DNA of 64,000 bases, taken from contig JALIGW010000002.1 of the NCBI GenBank assembly GCA_023053685.1, positions 239,473,177 through 239,537,176 on the forward strand, in the 5' to 3' direction. This document shows positions 11,701-21,881 of the stretch, in pieces (positions within the stretch are counted from its first letter, which is position 1; every line of letters starts with the position of its first letter). The stretch is from Diadophis punctatus similis. Taxonomy: Eukaryota; Chordata; Lepidosauria; Squamata; Dipsadidae. The position numbers were made by a program, and so were the translations under genes. The notes under the pieces were generated by a model. That model made no database searches, was not told the origin of the DNA, and saw only the letters and a program-made list of their open reading frames with translations.

Positions 11701-12390
11701 CAACTGCTACACAGGATCCTTAGGGTTGTGAGCTCAGCTATCTTCTCACAGCCCTACTACAGACTTCAGTTGAACCCTGGCAAGACTGAGTGACTTTGGG
11801 TTTGGGGGGGCCTTATGTTTCTAGGGCTAGGGTAAGAATGAGAACTTTGTAACCTTGTCGGCCAGCATGGACTTCTCTCAGGAAATCTCAGGCCAGACAC
11901 ATGAAGGCAGACATACATTAGACCTCTACTTTGTCTCAGACAGATGTCAAAATCCAGAGTTGGAAGGAATATTGTCAGAGTAATGATGATTTAATAGCTG
12001 ACCAGCTGATGTAAGGCTGTAAACTGAAATGCTGATGCAATGAGAATGAGTCAGCAGGGTTATTGCCACTTTAAGAAGCTGTCTATATAAGGGAGGCCAT
12101 GAGAGGGCATCTCTCTCTCTCTCCTTGAATTTTGCTACTTACTCATGAGGCAATTTGACAGGGTATAGGACTCACAATATAAAAAATTCTTCCCATGTTT
12201 GGGCACCTATGTTGGCTAAAATGGAATTGGTGCTGCCTGAGGCGGGGATACTGAAAGGGCAATATTATTGAACTTTCTGGAGGTATGTTTTTCTTTTGAA
12301 GGGGGGAAGGACGTTAAAATATTAAGGGTTGTTTACCAGAATGATTAACTGAAATTTTGGAACATGTTTACCAAAACTCATGTTTCTATT
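11701..12390. other. Intergenic, gene B 3' flank
   Basis: It contains a small L2/CR1-clade LINE scrap (11760-11830) and a TATATAAG box at 12085-12092 in a short unassigned segment. There is no canonical AATAAA just after the gene B stop. Confidence 0.5.
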
Positions 12391-13280
12391 TTATTTTGAC
12401 ATTACATATTCTTTTGTATTCAGATCTGGTCTTAGGAAAATAATGAAACACTTGGGCATGAAGATGCAGCCCAGAAGTCCTGCATTGGAAGACAAGATGG
12501 AGAAGACCTGCACGGCCACCATGTATTTGGTGCTCAGGTAGGTGGGCACAAAGGACACCCAGACACTGCAGAAGACCAGCATGCTGAAGGTGATCAGCTT
12601 GGCTTCGTTGAAGGCCCCAGGCAGATTCCTGGCCAGGAAAGCCACTGTGAAGCAGATGGTGGACAGGAAGCCCATATAACCAAGGACCCCATAAAACATG
12701 TTGACAGAGCCTTCATTGCATTGTTCAATGATTTCACCCGATTGTGAGTGCATGTCAGACTCAGGGAAGGGTGGGAAAGTGCCCAACCAGATGCTGCAGA
12801 GAAGAACTTGTAGACCAGAGCAAGAAAGGATAATGGAGTTGGCCAAACTTTTCCCCAGCCATCTCTGCACATTATTTCCTGGTTTTCTGGCCAAGAAAGC
12901 TAGCACCACTGTGATTGTTTTAGCCAAAACGGAAGAAATAGCAGCAGAGAAGATGATGCTGAATGCTGTTTGTCGAAGAAGGCAGGTGGCTCTGCTTGGC
13001 TGGCCAATGAACAAGAAGGCGGTGAAGAAGGAAAGCAGGAGACAAACCAGAAGGATATAAGAGAGATCCCTATTGTTAGCTTTGACTATGGGAGTTTTCT
13101 GGAATTTAAAGAAAACCCCTAAGACAAAACATGTGATTAAAGAGAGGAACAGGGCAATGGACATCAAGATGACCCCCAATTTTTCTTGATAGGATAGAAA
13201 TGTCTTGATCTTAAGGACACAGCTATCTCGGTTGTTGTTTGGATGTTGATCTGCTGGACATTTGCTGCATTGTTCTGTGT
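12391..13280 (-). pseudogene. V2R gene B exon 6 (linker end and 7-TM domain)
   Basis: This is an 890-nt open exon. It begins [12 protein letters not shown] (last three linker cysteines), then [12 protein letters not shown] into TM1. Family C signatures follow: [21 protein letters not shown], the extracellular-loop cysteine in [28 protein letters not shown] and [13 protein letters not shown], then a short tail and TAA. It is six nt shorter than C and D through loss of Gly-Lys before YMVAVQ in the TM6-TM7 region. Confidence 0.95.
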
Positions 13281-13415
13281 CTGAAAAAAGAGCAAGAGTA
13301 GCATTTACCTTAAAGCTCCTTGTTTTGTAGAAAGCTATAAGTCTCTGTTCAAATTTAGGCTGACAGCCAGCTGTTTGGGAAGCTTATTTTGGTCTCCTGA
13401 AATAAACAAACTAAC

Positions 13416-13954
13416 CAGGGGTGGGATTGAAAATTTTTAGCAACCGGTTCTCTGCCCGGTTGCTGGGTGGGCGTGGCCATGGGGGTGTGTCCTATCGGCC
13501 TCCTGCACCACGGCGATGGGTGGGGGGTGTTTTTGCCCTCCCCAGGTCCTGGAGGCTTTCTTCGAGCCTCCGAGAGGGTGAAAATGGCCTTCCCCAGGCT
13601 CCGGAGGCCCTCACTTCTGGTAGGCCCATTTTTCACCCTTCCCAGGCTCCGGAGGGTTTCCTCCAGCCTCTGTGAAGGGGAAAACGGCCTCCCCTGGCTC
13701 CGGAGGCCCTCTGGAGGCTGGAAACTGGCCCATTTTTGGACTTCTGGAACTTTCAGAAGGCCCATTCCCCCCTCCCTAAGCCTCTGCGTGGGCCCTGCAC
13801 TTACCTCGCATCCAAAGTGGGCCGCGTAGAGACTCCTGGGATAGGCGGGGTGGGCGGGGTCAGCCAGTCCTTGCACCTACCGGTTTGGCGAACTAGATGT
13901 AAATTAACATCCGGTTCGCCCGAACTGGTCTGAACCGGCTGAATCTCACCCCTG
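13416..13954. mobile_element. hAT-like MITE with 8-bp TSD
   Basis: This 539-bp element is flanked by AAACTAAC (13408-13415) and AAACTAAT (13955-13962). The ends are inverted: CAGGGGTGGGATT at the left, and the complement of AATCTCACCCCTG at the right. Inner ends carry AACCGGTTC. There is no transposase frame. It sits in gene B intron 5. Confidence 0.88.
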
Positions 13955-14080
13955 AAACTAATGTTCTCATGGGCTTAACCGTCCTTTCCAAGTCTGATTC
14001 TTCTGAAAGGCCATCTGTTTTTCTGAGGAAACCAGACACTTCTCTCCCATGTATAGACAGCATCCTCCGATGCCACTCAC

Positions 14081-14207
14081 CTTCCATGGTGGAGATGGTT
14101 CCTTCAGGACACAGAAGACAGTCGTAGCAGCAGATGGGCTTCCCTTCCTGAGGCACCTTCATGAACCCGGGATGGCAGCTTTCTGAGCACCTGGAAGGAG
14201 GCAGGGG
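14081..14207 (-). pseudogene. V2R gene B exon 5 (nine-cysteine linker)
   Basis: This 127-nt exon follows a CTCTGCTCAG acceptor. It reads [16 protein letters not shown]..., then PICCYDC and [13 protein letters not shown], giving six of the nine linker cysteines. The donor is GTGAGT. It is intact. Confidence 0.95.
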
Positions 14208-14501
14208 CTGAGCAGAGGGAGGAAGACCATCCAGTAAATGATTTACAATTTAATTTCCAGAAATGGCGAAAAGAGAAAGGGGTTGGTGATCTCCAGTTCA
14301 ACGCTTAGCTTTGGTAAATTTGAAATCTATGTAAAGACTTCAACAATTTACTTTGTTGCTTCCATTCCTTCTTTTTAATTTTTTTGTACACTTCTGTTTT
14401 TTATTTGGATTCTAAATGTACATGTTCAAATGTTCAAGGTAAAGTTTAATGGATTATTTTTCCTTTGGGGAAATGAACTCGAGTCTAACCTGGCTCTAAC
14501 A

Positions 14502-15019
14502 TACCGTATTTTTCGGAGTAAAATACGGTATTCCCAGCCTAAAAGAGGCTGAAAATTTGGGTGCATCTTATATTCCGAATGTAGCTTTTTCGAAGCTTTT
14601 TTTTCCAGCCAAAACAAGGTGCTAACGATCTTCCCAGCTTGCAGGATTTTTTCATTGCTACTTCCTCCGAAGAAGTTTTTTTCCAGCCCTAAGTCTTTGC
14701 AGGCTTGTTTTCATTGCTATTCCCTCTGAAAAAGGTTTTTTCAGCCCTAATGAGGTGCTAACGATCTTCTCAGCTTGCAGGATTTTTTCATTGCTACTTC
14801 CTCTGAATAAGTTTTTTTTCCAGCCCTAAGTCTTTGCAGGCTTGTTTTCATTGCTACTCCCTTCAAAGAAGATTTTTTTCAGCCCTAACCAGGGGATAAA
14901 ATAATGTGCTGAAGCTGACCAGACTAAGGACACTAGCCAGATGAATACCTGATAGGTAGATCCCCCCCTATTTTCCTCTCCCAAAATTAAGGTGCATCTT
15001 ATACTCCACAAATATGGTA
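14502..15019. mobile_element. MITE with TACCGTATTTTTCGGAGTA ends
   Basis: Left end TACCGTATTTTTCGGAGTA and right end complement TACCATATTTGTGGAGTATA form imperfect terminal inverted repeats. The interior has two copies of a ~120-bp unit containing GGTGCTAACGATCTTC. A truncated relative is at 53483. The superfamily is not clear. Confidence 0.65.
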
Positions 15020-15081
15020 TTTCTCTTCAGAGAAGGGTAATGAATAGTTTCCTTAAATTGTTAAGGTTATATTGATGGGTT

Positions 15082-15210
15082 CTTGGTGCTCTCTGAGCTC
15101 TCTTGCATTCTTGCAGAAGTTTCATTACCCAACTAGGTGCTCTGATGATGTTACCTAGTTTGGGTAATGAAATGTCTGCAAGAAAACTACCAAGCTCAGA
15201 GAGCACCAAG
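15082..15210. repeat. Fold-back repeat
   Basis: CTTGGTGCTCTCTGAGCT at 15082-15099 is perfectly inverted at 15193-15210. An inner imperfect pair surrounds TTTCATTACCCAA and its complement. It is probably a small foldback transposon in gene B intron 4. Confidence 0.75.
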
Positions 15211-15337
15211 GACCCCTCATTTCAATTCTGAGCTACAAATATTTTTCTTTATTGGTAAGGATATATTTCTCAAAGAGAGTTTAATATCTCACCAAAATAT
15301 TGTTGCCTGTCTTGGAGGATGTTGATGAAATGGTGTA

Positions 15338-15412
15338 GGTTCTCCTGCTTGGGCAGGGGGGTTGGACTAGATGACCTATAAGGTCCCTTCCAACTCTGTT
15401 AATCTGTTAAAA
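15338..15412 (+). mobile_element. CR1 3' tail fragment
   Basis: Only the last ~70 bp of a CR1 remains (GGTTGGACTAGATGACC ... CCTTCCAACTCTG). Confidence 0.8.
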
Positions 15413-15492
15413 TATTCAAAACCCCTCTTGATCCCAAGAAAACAATCCTGTTAGCAAGAGAGTCACAAAGACTGAAAAAGGTTTTTCCACAC

Positions 15493-15717
15493 CTTGTTCA
15501 GCTGATCCATCAACGTCTCACCCTTCAGATGGACCATAAATGTGAAATCCAGGGATCCCTGTTTTTCTAGGGTGCCAACCAGGATTTCTTTAACGGACTT
15601 GTTGAGAAACAGCCAGTTGACAATGACTAGATCCGCTGTCAGATCTCCTTTCTTATCCAGAAGCACTCCGTTTATGGACGCATTGTAAATCTCAGGGTTT
15701 TCAAGGAAGGGATGAAG
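15493..15717 (-). pseudogene. V2R gene B exon 4
   Basis: This 225-nt, 75-codon open exon sits between TTCCATTCCAG and a GTGTGG donor (canonical GT, weaker than its paralogues). It reads LHPFLENPEIYN..., [17 protein letters not shown] and EKQGSLDF. It completes the second lobe of the ligand-binding domain. Confidence 0.93.
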
Positions 15718-15916
15718 CTGGAATGGAAGAGAAAATGGGAATGTTTAGATATCTGTGGAAAGAAATTAATTTGTGGGACAAGAAAATAATGAAGGTCTCA
15801 GATTCATTTTTCCAAGTTTTCAGAAGACAATCTATCAATATTTGAATTCTAATCCTTAATATTTGAATAGTTTCTGGATTCTGTAATTATTCTCACAGAA
15901 AAATATAATACTGTAC

Positions 15917-16415
15917 CTGGAGTGGTGAAATCCAATTTTTTTTACTATTGGTTCTGTGGGCGTGGCTTGGTGGGCATGGCTTGGTGTGGCTTGGTGGCCG
16001 TGGCAGGGGAAGGATACTGCAAAATCTCCATTTCCACCCCACTCCAGAGGAAGGATACTGCAAAATCCCCATTCCCACCCCACTCTGGGGCCAGCCAGAG
16101 GTGGTATTTGCCTGTTAGATTCGTAATGGAAAGAATGAGCGACACTCAGGAACGATTCAGCATCTTTATTTCTCCAAAGCTGAAAGCAATAAGAACTGCC
16201 GGCAGGCTGCAGGGAAGCCGCTTTTAAGGGCTTCCCTGTAGCCTGCTGGCCACTGACAGTAGTTTATTTCTCCCGCCACTAGATTATCCAATCAGTGGCA
16301 GCTATGCAAATCTGTGCTCCCTACGGCAGTACATAACATGCTGGTTCTCCGAACTACTCAAAATTTCCGCTACCGGATCTCCAGAACCTGTCAGAACCTG
16401 CTGGATTTCACCCCT
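15917..16415. mobile_element. hAT-like MITE interrupted by a solo LTR
   Basis: The left end is GGAGTGGTGAAATCC and the right end GGATTTCACCCCTGG. The GTGGGCGTGG and CTCCGAACTACTCAAAA inner parts belong to the 325/19920 family. An LTR-like block splits it at 16113-16338. No convincing 8-bp TSD was found. Confidence 0.7.
16113..16338 (-). mobile_element. Small solo LTR (reverse orientation)
   Basis: On the minus strand it starts TGTTATGTACTGCC and ends CGAATCTAACA, giving TG...CA ends. It has a CTTAAAAG stretch and an AATAAA signal (GAAATAAAGATGC) in LTR order. Flanks are TGCC/TGCT, a weak 4-bp duplication. No internal retroviral part is present. Confidence 0.6.
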
Positions 16416-16545
16416 GGTCCCTATATCATCTGTTTCTTGACCTGCCCTGTCTGGAAGATATTATGAGATTTGAAAGCCTGTTCCAGCTTTTATCTAGGCA
16501 AGGTTATTTTGACCCCCCCTTCCCTCCAATTATCTATAGAATAGA

Positions 16546-17000
16546 ATAGAATAACAGAGTTGGAAGGGACCTTGGAGGTCTTCTAGTCCAACCCCCTGCC
16601 TACGCAGGATACCCTACACCACTTCAGACAAATGGTTATCCAACATCTTCTTAAAAACCTCCAGTGTTGGAGCATTCACAACTTCTGGAGGCAAGCTGTT
16701 CCACTGATTAATTGTTATAACTGTCCGGAAATTTCTCCTTAGTTCTAGGTTCCTTCTCTCCTTGATTAGTTTCCACCCATTGCTTCTTGTTCTATCCTCA
16801 GGTGCTTTGGAGAATAGCTTGACTCCCTCATCTTTGTGGCAGCCCCTGAGATATTGGAACACTGCTATCATGTCTCCCCTAGTCCTTCTTTTCATTAAAC
16901 TAGACATACCCAGTTCCTGCAACCGTTCTTTATATGTTTTAGCCTCCAGTCCCCCAATCATCTTTGTTGCTCTTCTCTGCACTCTTTCTAGAGTCTCTAA
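16546..17000 (-). mobile_element. CR1 LINE, ORF2 C-terminus and AATAG tail
   Basis: Reverse CR1 with the tail GGTCCCTTCCAACTCTGTTA then ATTCT-type bases. The translation gives [16 protein letters not shown] and WNSLPPEVVNAPTLE. Confidence 0.9.
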
Positions 17001-17089
17001 AATTTCCCCTATAGTTGATCTTATGGGACCAAGGAGGCATGCCTCATTGATGGTGAACCCTGGCTCTATTTTCTTCTGCTTGTCACTAG

Positions 17090-17408
17090 GTATGACATGA
17101 TAGCAGTATTCCAGTATTTGAGGGACTGCCACAAAAAAGAGGGGGTAAACATATTTTCCAAAGCACCAAAAGGCAAGACAAAAAACAATGAATGGAAACT
17201 AATCAAGGAGAGAAGCAAGCTGGACTTTAGCAGAAACTTCCCAACAGTGAGGACAATTAACCAGTGGACCAGCTCGCCTCCAGAAGTTGTGGATGCTCCA
17301 TCACTGGAGGTTTTTAGGAAGAGACTGGACAGCCACTTGTCTGAAATGGTATCGGGTCTCCTGCTTGAGCAGGGAGTTGGACTAGAATACCTCCAAGGCA
17401 ATAATGGA
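17090..17408 (+). mobile_element. CR1 LINE 3' fragment
   Basis: The frame [17 protein letters not shown] ... LEVFRKRLDSHLSEMV, then the CR1 tail. It lies tail-outward beside the reverse copy at 16546, forming an inverted pair of different CR1 copies. Confidence 0.9.
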
Positions 17409-17529
17409 TTCTAAAACCCTTTACTACTGGTTCTCTCTCTCTGTGTCTCTGTCTCTGTCTCTGTCTCTGTCTCTGTCTCTGTCTCTGTCTCTGTCTCTGT
17501 CTCTGTCTCTGTCTCTGTCTCTGTCTCTG

Positions 17530-17580
<51 letters not shown>

Positions 17581-17736
17581 GTCTCTCTGTCTCTCTGTCT
17601 CTCTCTCTCTGTCTCTCTCTCTGTCTCGTGCGATGCTTCTGCGCAGAAGCATCCCAGACGGGTGGGCGGAGCCTCCCGCTGCTGGCACTACCAGTTCTAA
17701 GAACCGGTCCAAACCAGAAGCAACCCACTGCTACTC
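17409..17736. repeat. MITE remnant containing (GTCTCT)n/(CT)n
   Basis: A GGATTCTAAAACC left end and GAACCGGTCCAAACCAG right part of the CCGGTTC MITE family enclose a GTCTCT/CTCTCT array (17431-17626). Ser/Leu and Arg/Glu frames across it are artefacts. Confidence 0.75.
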
Positions 17737-18038
17737 CAAGGTCCCTTCCAGCTCTATTCTGATTGCGTGCTTGCAAAGAGAAGCAGGACATTAAGAGACA
17801 TTTGATTGAGGGACAAGATGGCTTGTCCCATTCTTTTTGACAATTTAAAAGGAGACTATGTTGCCAAAGAAGGGAAAGGAGTGAAGAGAATCCCAAAAGG
17901 AGAGGAATGGAAAGTTGAAAATTAATTCATTTCTTGCATTCAGAATAAATGATCCCCCCCCAAATAGCTGCCCAGTTCTTACAATGCCAAAATGAATTCT
18001 CGGCTGCAGGAGAGATGCATGTGTCAGAAAAGAAATAC

Positions 18039-18849
18039 CTGCCAAGCCTTCAGCCTTGAAAACTCCAATGTCTTACCGCCTTCCGTCTTTGTCCTCTTGG
18101 ATCTGGACAAATAGGCTGCGTGTAAGGCCCATGCAACAGCCCAGTTGGCCTCGTAAATGTAATAGTTGTCTAAGCAAAGGATCTGACCCATCTCTTCCAG
18201 GGACAGAGTCTCCAGTTCACCTTTCTTTGCACCATCCCCAAACTTTCACAGAAAAGGCATCCTTGGTCTCTGAACAAGTGTAGGATTTCTCTGTAAAGTT
18301 TTTAATGAAGACGTAAAGCTTCCTATACCCGCCACACTTTGTCAATCGGTTCGTCTTCAAAAGAAAGGAAACAATGCTGTGCATGAAATGGAAGGAAATT
18401 CCCTGGTCTGTCAAATAGGAAGTTAAGTCCCAGAGCACCGTTGTCACCAGGACTTTACCGGCAGCAGGTTCCTTAATTCTTTGCTGTACCCAGTCTAGAA
18501 TTGCTATTCCTGCATTGATTGAATCGAGCTCTGCAGCATAAAGGAAGACGTTCACTTGTCTCCAGTTGCGATACGGAGGCAAATCTATGACGATCTTACG
18601 AGTGGTGGTTAAAAATCTTTGTGATATAACTGGACAAATGCCATTCCGTATAAGCATCGAAGTCAACGTTGTCATGAATTTCTGTCCCTGGTCACTGTCC
18701 GGAGCAATCAGACCAACCAAAGTCCACCTGAAATGGAGGAGAAGCTTGACCATTCCTGAATACTGGAACCCTTCAGCAGGGAGCATCGGGTAGAAGAAAG
18801 GAAAGTGAATTTTGTCCTTCAGAATCTGGGAAACAAAATTGTAACTAAT
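18039..18849 (-). pseudogene. V2R gene B exon 3, frameshifted
   Basis: This is 811 nt versus 813 in A, C and D. It is open from ISYNFVSQ to ...DAFSVKVWGWCKER, then TGA at about 18219-18217. In the next frame the homology resumes (GELETLSLEEMGQILCLDNY ... RLKAWQ). Gene D reads AGAGGAGAACTG where B reads AGGTGAACTG, so two bases are missing. Confidence 0.95.
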
Positions 18850-18981
18850 CTGAAAAGGAAGGAAAAGTGGTGTTTTATCTGAGTCCCGTGAAAGCCGAAA
18901 TGTAAGATACCAATTCTGTCCCAGAATGATCTCTGACCAAAAGCTGCACAATTAAAATTTATCTTCCCAGCAGAGACTCAC

Positions 18982-19273
18982 CTGTGGGATTTTGTAGGTG
19001 CCCAACATGGATGATATCTGGATGGAGAAGCCAGTTTCAGCCCCTTCCAGAACAGCCACTGTGTTTCTCTCTCTACCACAACTGTAGTTGGGGACATTGG
19101 CTTCCCCGTCTGAAAGCAGGTCCAGCAAAGCATCCGAAGTCTTTCTTGGACTGAAATAATTTTCATAGATATTGTAGCCCAGAGTGATGTTGGGCAAGAT
19201 ACGAGATTCCTGGTTGATCTCCTGGATAGCAAAAAGGAAGGAAAGGGATTTCCAGTATTGTGTCAACCTTACC
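18982..19273 (-). pseudogene. V2R gene B exon 2
   Basis: 292 nt, open. It starts [20 protein letters not shown] after a TTTTCAG acceptor and ends TYKIPQ before GTGAGT. The first five codons differ from A and D (ILGAQ). The NIT sequon is kept. Confidence 0.95.
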
Positions 19274-19398
19274 CTGAAAAGATAATGCATTAATCAATGA
19301 AATTAACATTTTATTTATTCCCGTTTTTACAAAACTACTTCTAATTTGACTTAGCCCAAGAATTCTTCTGAATGGATGAAAGCAATTCAGAAAATGAT

Positions 19399-19698
19399 AT
19401 AGAACAGAACAGAACAGAATAGAATAACAGAGTTGGAAGGGACCTTGGAGGTCTTCTAGTCCAACCCCCTGCTTAGGCAGGAAACCCTACGCCACTTCAG
19501 ACAAATGGTTATCCAACATCTTCTTAAAAACTTCCAGTGTTGGAGCATTCACAACTTCTGGAGGCAAGCTGTTCCACTGATTTATTGTCCTAACTGTCAG
19601 GAAATTTCTCCTTAGTTCTAAGTTGCTTCTCTCCTTGATTAGTTTCCACCCATTGCTTCTTGTTCTACCCTCAGGTGCTTTGGAGAATAGTTTGACAA
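19399..19698 (-). mobile_element. CR1 LINE 3' fragment
   Basis: Reverse CR1 tail (CAGAGTTGGAAGGGACC) with ORF end KLFSKAPEGRTRSNGWKLIK, flanked by AGAAC/AGAAT repeats at the tail. It lies in gene B intron 1. Confidence 0.9.
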
Positions 19699-19919
19699 TG
19701 TAACATGACAATAATAAGAAACTATAAAGTATATGAACAAAATATATCTGATTATATTTCAAAGCACTAACCAAGTGACATTTGAGCTTAAGAGATCTCC
19801 CCAGATATGTCCCATATTTTAATGAAAATATGAGATTCTTTCAATTTATATTTCCTTTTAAGATAATCAGTTCAATTTAGGCCCAAAGGAGTCTATTTAT
19901 TGTTAGCTTTATGGTTAGC

Positions 19920-20243
19920 TTTGGACGGATACTGCAAAATCTCCATTCCCACCCCACTCCAGACGAAGGATAATGCAAAATATCCATTCCCTCCCCACTC
20001 CAGGGGAAGGTTACTGCAAAATCCCCATTTCCTCCCTATCAGCTGGGACTCGGGAGGCAGAGAATAGATGGGGGCGAGGCCAGTCAGAGGTGGTATTTAC
20101 CAGTTCACCGAACTATTCAAAATTTCCACTACCGGTTCTCCGAACTACTCAAAATTTCCGCTACCGGTTCTCCGAACTACTCAACATTTCCACTACTGGT
20201 TCTCCACAACTGGTCAGAACCTGCTGAAACCCACCTCTAACCT
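19920..20243. mobile_element. hAT-like MITE remnant
   Basis: It contains the 41-bp-type units (CCCCACTCCAG) and three tandem copies of TTCTCCGAACTACTCAAA, ending GAAACCCACCTCTAACC. Same family as 325 and 15917. Confidence 0.65.
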
Positions 20244-20245
20244 AG

Positions 20246-20755
20246 AGTACTACATCCAGGTTTGGTCACCACATTATAAAAAGATGTTGAGACTCTAGAA
20301 AAAGTGAAGAGAAGAGCAACCAGGATGATTAGGGGACTGGAGACTGAAACACATGGTTACAGGAACTGGGCATGGCTAGTCTAGTGAAGAGAAGGACCAG
20401 GGGAGACATGATAGCAGTGTTCCCATATCTGAGGGACTTCCACAGAGAGGAGGGGGTCAAGCTATTTTCCAAGGCACCCAAAGGCCAGACAAGGAATAAT
20501 GGATGGAAACTGATCAAGGAGAGATTCAACCTAGAAATAAGGAGAATTTTTCCGACAGTGAGAACAATCAACCAATGGAACAGCTTGCCTTTGGAAGTTG
20601 TGGGAGCTTCATCACTGGAGAGATCTTTCAAGAAGAGATTGGACTGCCATTTGTCAGAAGTGGTGTAGGGACTCCTGCTTGGGTGGGCGGGGTGGTGGTG
20701 GTTCGACTAGATGACCTACAACTGGACCTTCCAACTCTGTTAATCTGTTAAATTT
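20246..20755 (+). mobile_element. CR1 LINE 3' fragment
   Basis: Frame [20 protein letters not shown] ... [18 protein letters not shown] and a CR1 tail, in gene B intron 1. Confidence 0.9.
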
Positions 20756-20798
20756 GTTAACGCAGTGAAGGAAGATTGACATACATAGATCGACTTAC

Positions 20799-21004
20799 AT
20801 AGATACTGGAGTCGCAGGAAATATTTTGAAACTTAATCTTTGAAATGTAGCCTGAGTGGCAGAGATGATGCCATCAATGGAAAAGTCTCCTGGCCTGTAA
20901 TGATTCTTTGGGTCTAGCTTATCCCTCTGCAGCGTCAGAGGGCATTTGGCTCTGAGCACCCCCCAGACTCCCTGGACCCATAGAAGCAGCAGAAATACTA
21001 ACAT
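20799..21004 (-). pseudogene. V2R gene B exon 1 (signal peptide)
   Basis: It starts at ATG (21004) with MLVFLLLLWVQGVWG, a signal peptide, then AKCPLTLQRD and HYRPGDFSIDGIISATQ. The 206 nt end in phase 2 before GTAAGT. The start is chosen because it is the first ATG and directly precedes the hydrophobic core, as in gene C. Confidence 0.93.
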
Positions 21005-21244
21005 GCTGTATTCCCGAGGGAGCCTCCAGTCCTATGTGTCGTTTGGACAAAGAATGGGAAGAAGAGATGGATGGAAGCTTTCTTATTTCAGGCAGAATGC
21101 ATCCAAGGCTTCATTTTTGAACCAGGGAGGATAAAAACCTCCCCACTTGCCCTAAACCCTCCCCAGGTTCCCTCTCTCTGTCTAGACCCATTTATGCTCT
21201 CAGAGATTTGCAGTGCCATGGCATCAGCCCTCAAGGCTATCAAG

Positions 21245-21325
21245 GTGAAAACATACGTTTTTGTCATCTCTTCTGAAAGATTGCAGAAATGTCTCTAGAG
21301 AATTAGCACTAAGACAACAACTCAA
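21245..21325 (-). promoter_or_regulatory. Conserved upstream block, gene B
   Basis: In gene orientation: GTCTTAGTGCTAATTCTCTA then GAGACATTTCTGCAATC. It is shared with A and C, about 245-320 bp upstream of the ATG. Confidence 0.45.
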
Positions 21326-21450
21326 GCAATATAATTAGGATAATGGTAATGAGGAGAGAAGTTGCAGATGGGGTCCAATGTTTGGAGATAAGCCACTGAG
21401 TGAGACAGGAGAAAGTTCTCTAAGAAGATACTGGTATGTTTATGCAAACC

Positions 21451-21670
21451 AGAAGTGGGATTCACTTATTTTCCCTATCAGTTCGCAAATGTGAGTGCAT
21501 GTGTGTGCGTGCCCTCGCTTCACTAGCACGCGCCTCATCTGCGCATGTGCATGGCCTTTTGCGTGTGCGCAGTGCTCGTGCATTACCTCCGGGCGGGTGG
21601 GCGGAGCCTGCCGCAGTCTCCGCTACAGGTTTGCACGATCCAGAGAAAACCGGCTGAATCCCACCACTGA
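21451..21670. mobile_element. hAT-like MITE with 8-bp TSD
   Basis: This 220-bp element starts AGAAGTGGGATTCA and ends GAATCCCACCACTGA. It is flanked by TGCAAACC (21443-21450 and 21671-21678). The matching flank of gene A (near 6340) lacks it, an independent empty site. Confidence 0.88.
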
Positions 21671-21881
21671 TGCAAACCAATGTCAAGAGAGACTGTCAGT
21701 ATGTGTGCAAAGAGGCACACATTGATCTGAATAGAGTTGACCTCTTTTTTGTGGTAGACTTTGGCTACATTGTCAAGTCAACCAAGGATCCATTGAGGTT
21801 GCTGGTTGCACCTCTTTTGAATGAAGTGGATATATAAAATAAGGGAAACATATTCCTTTTTTTTCTTACTTCTTTTATATA

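Larger units (their letters stand above)
12391..21004 (-). pseudogene. V2R gene B, six exons, 2-nt frameshift in exon 3
   Basis: This is a full-span V2R gene on the minus strand. Exons are 1 (20799-21004), 2 (18982-19273), 3 (18039-18849), 4 (15493-15717), 5 (14081-14207) and 6 (12391-13280). All introns are GT-AG and phases fit (2,0,0,0,1). The product would be an ~850-residue membrane chemoreceptor: signal peptide, Venus-flytrap domain, nine-cysteine linker, 7-TM domain, short tail. Exon 3 is 811 nt instead of 813: at about 18219 the frame after WGWCKER meets TGA, where gene D has two more bases. Exon 6 also lacks two codons (Gly-Lys) in LSTK-YMVAV compared with C and D, in frame. Everything else is open, so the loss is recent or an assembly error. 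It shares an upstream block with A and C. Confidence 0.9.

Noticed and set aside
12085..12092. TATATAAG as a V2R promoter
   Set aside because: It is downstream of gene B and not upstream of any exon 1; probably repeat-derived.
12594..12872. Other-frame frames over V2R exon 6 (also 44525-44872 and 51860-52144)
   Set aside because: Shadows of the 7-TM coding frame, no independent homology.
17404..17712. Ser/Leu and Arg/Glu/Thr repeat frames
   Set aside because: Translation of (GTCTCT)n.
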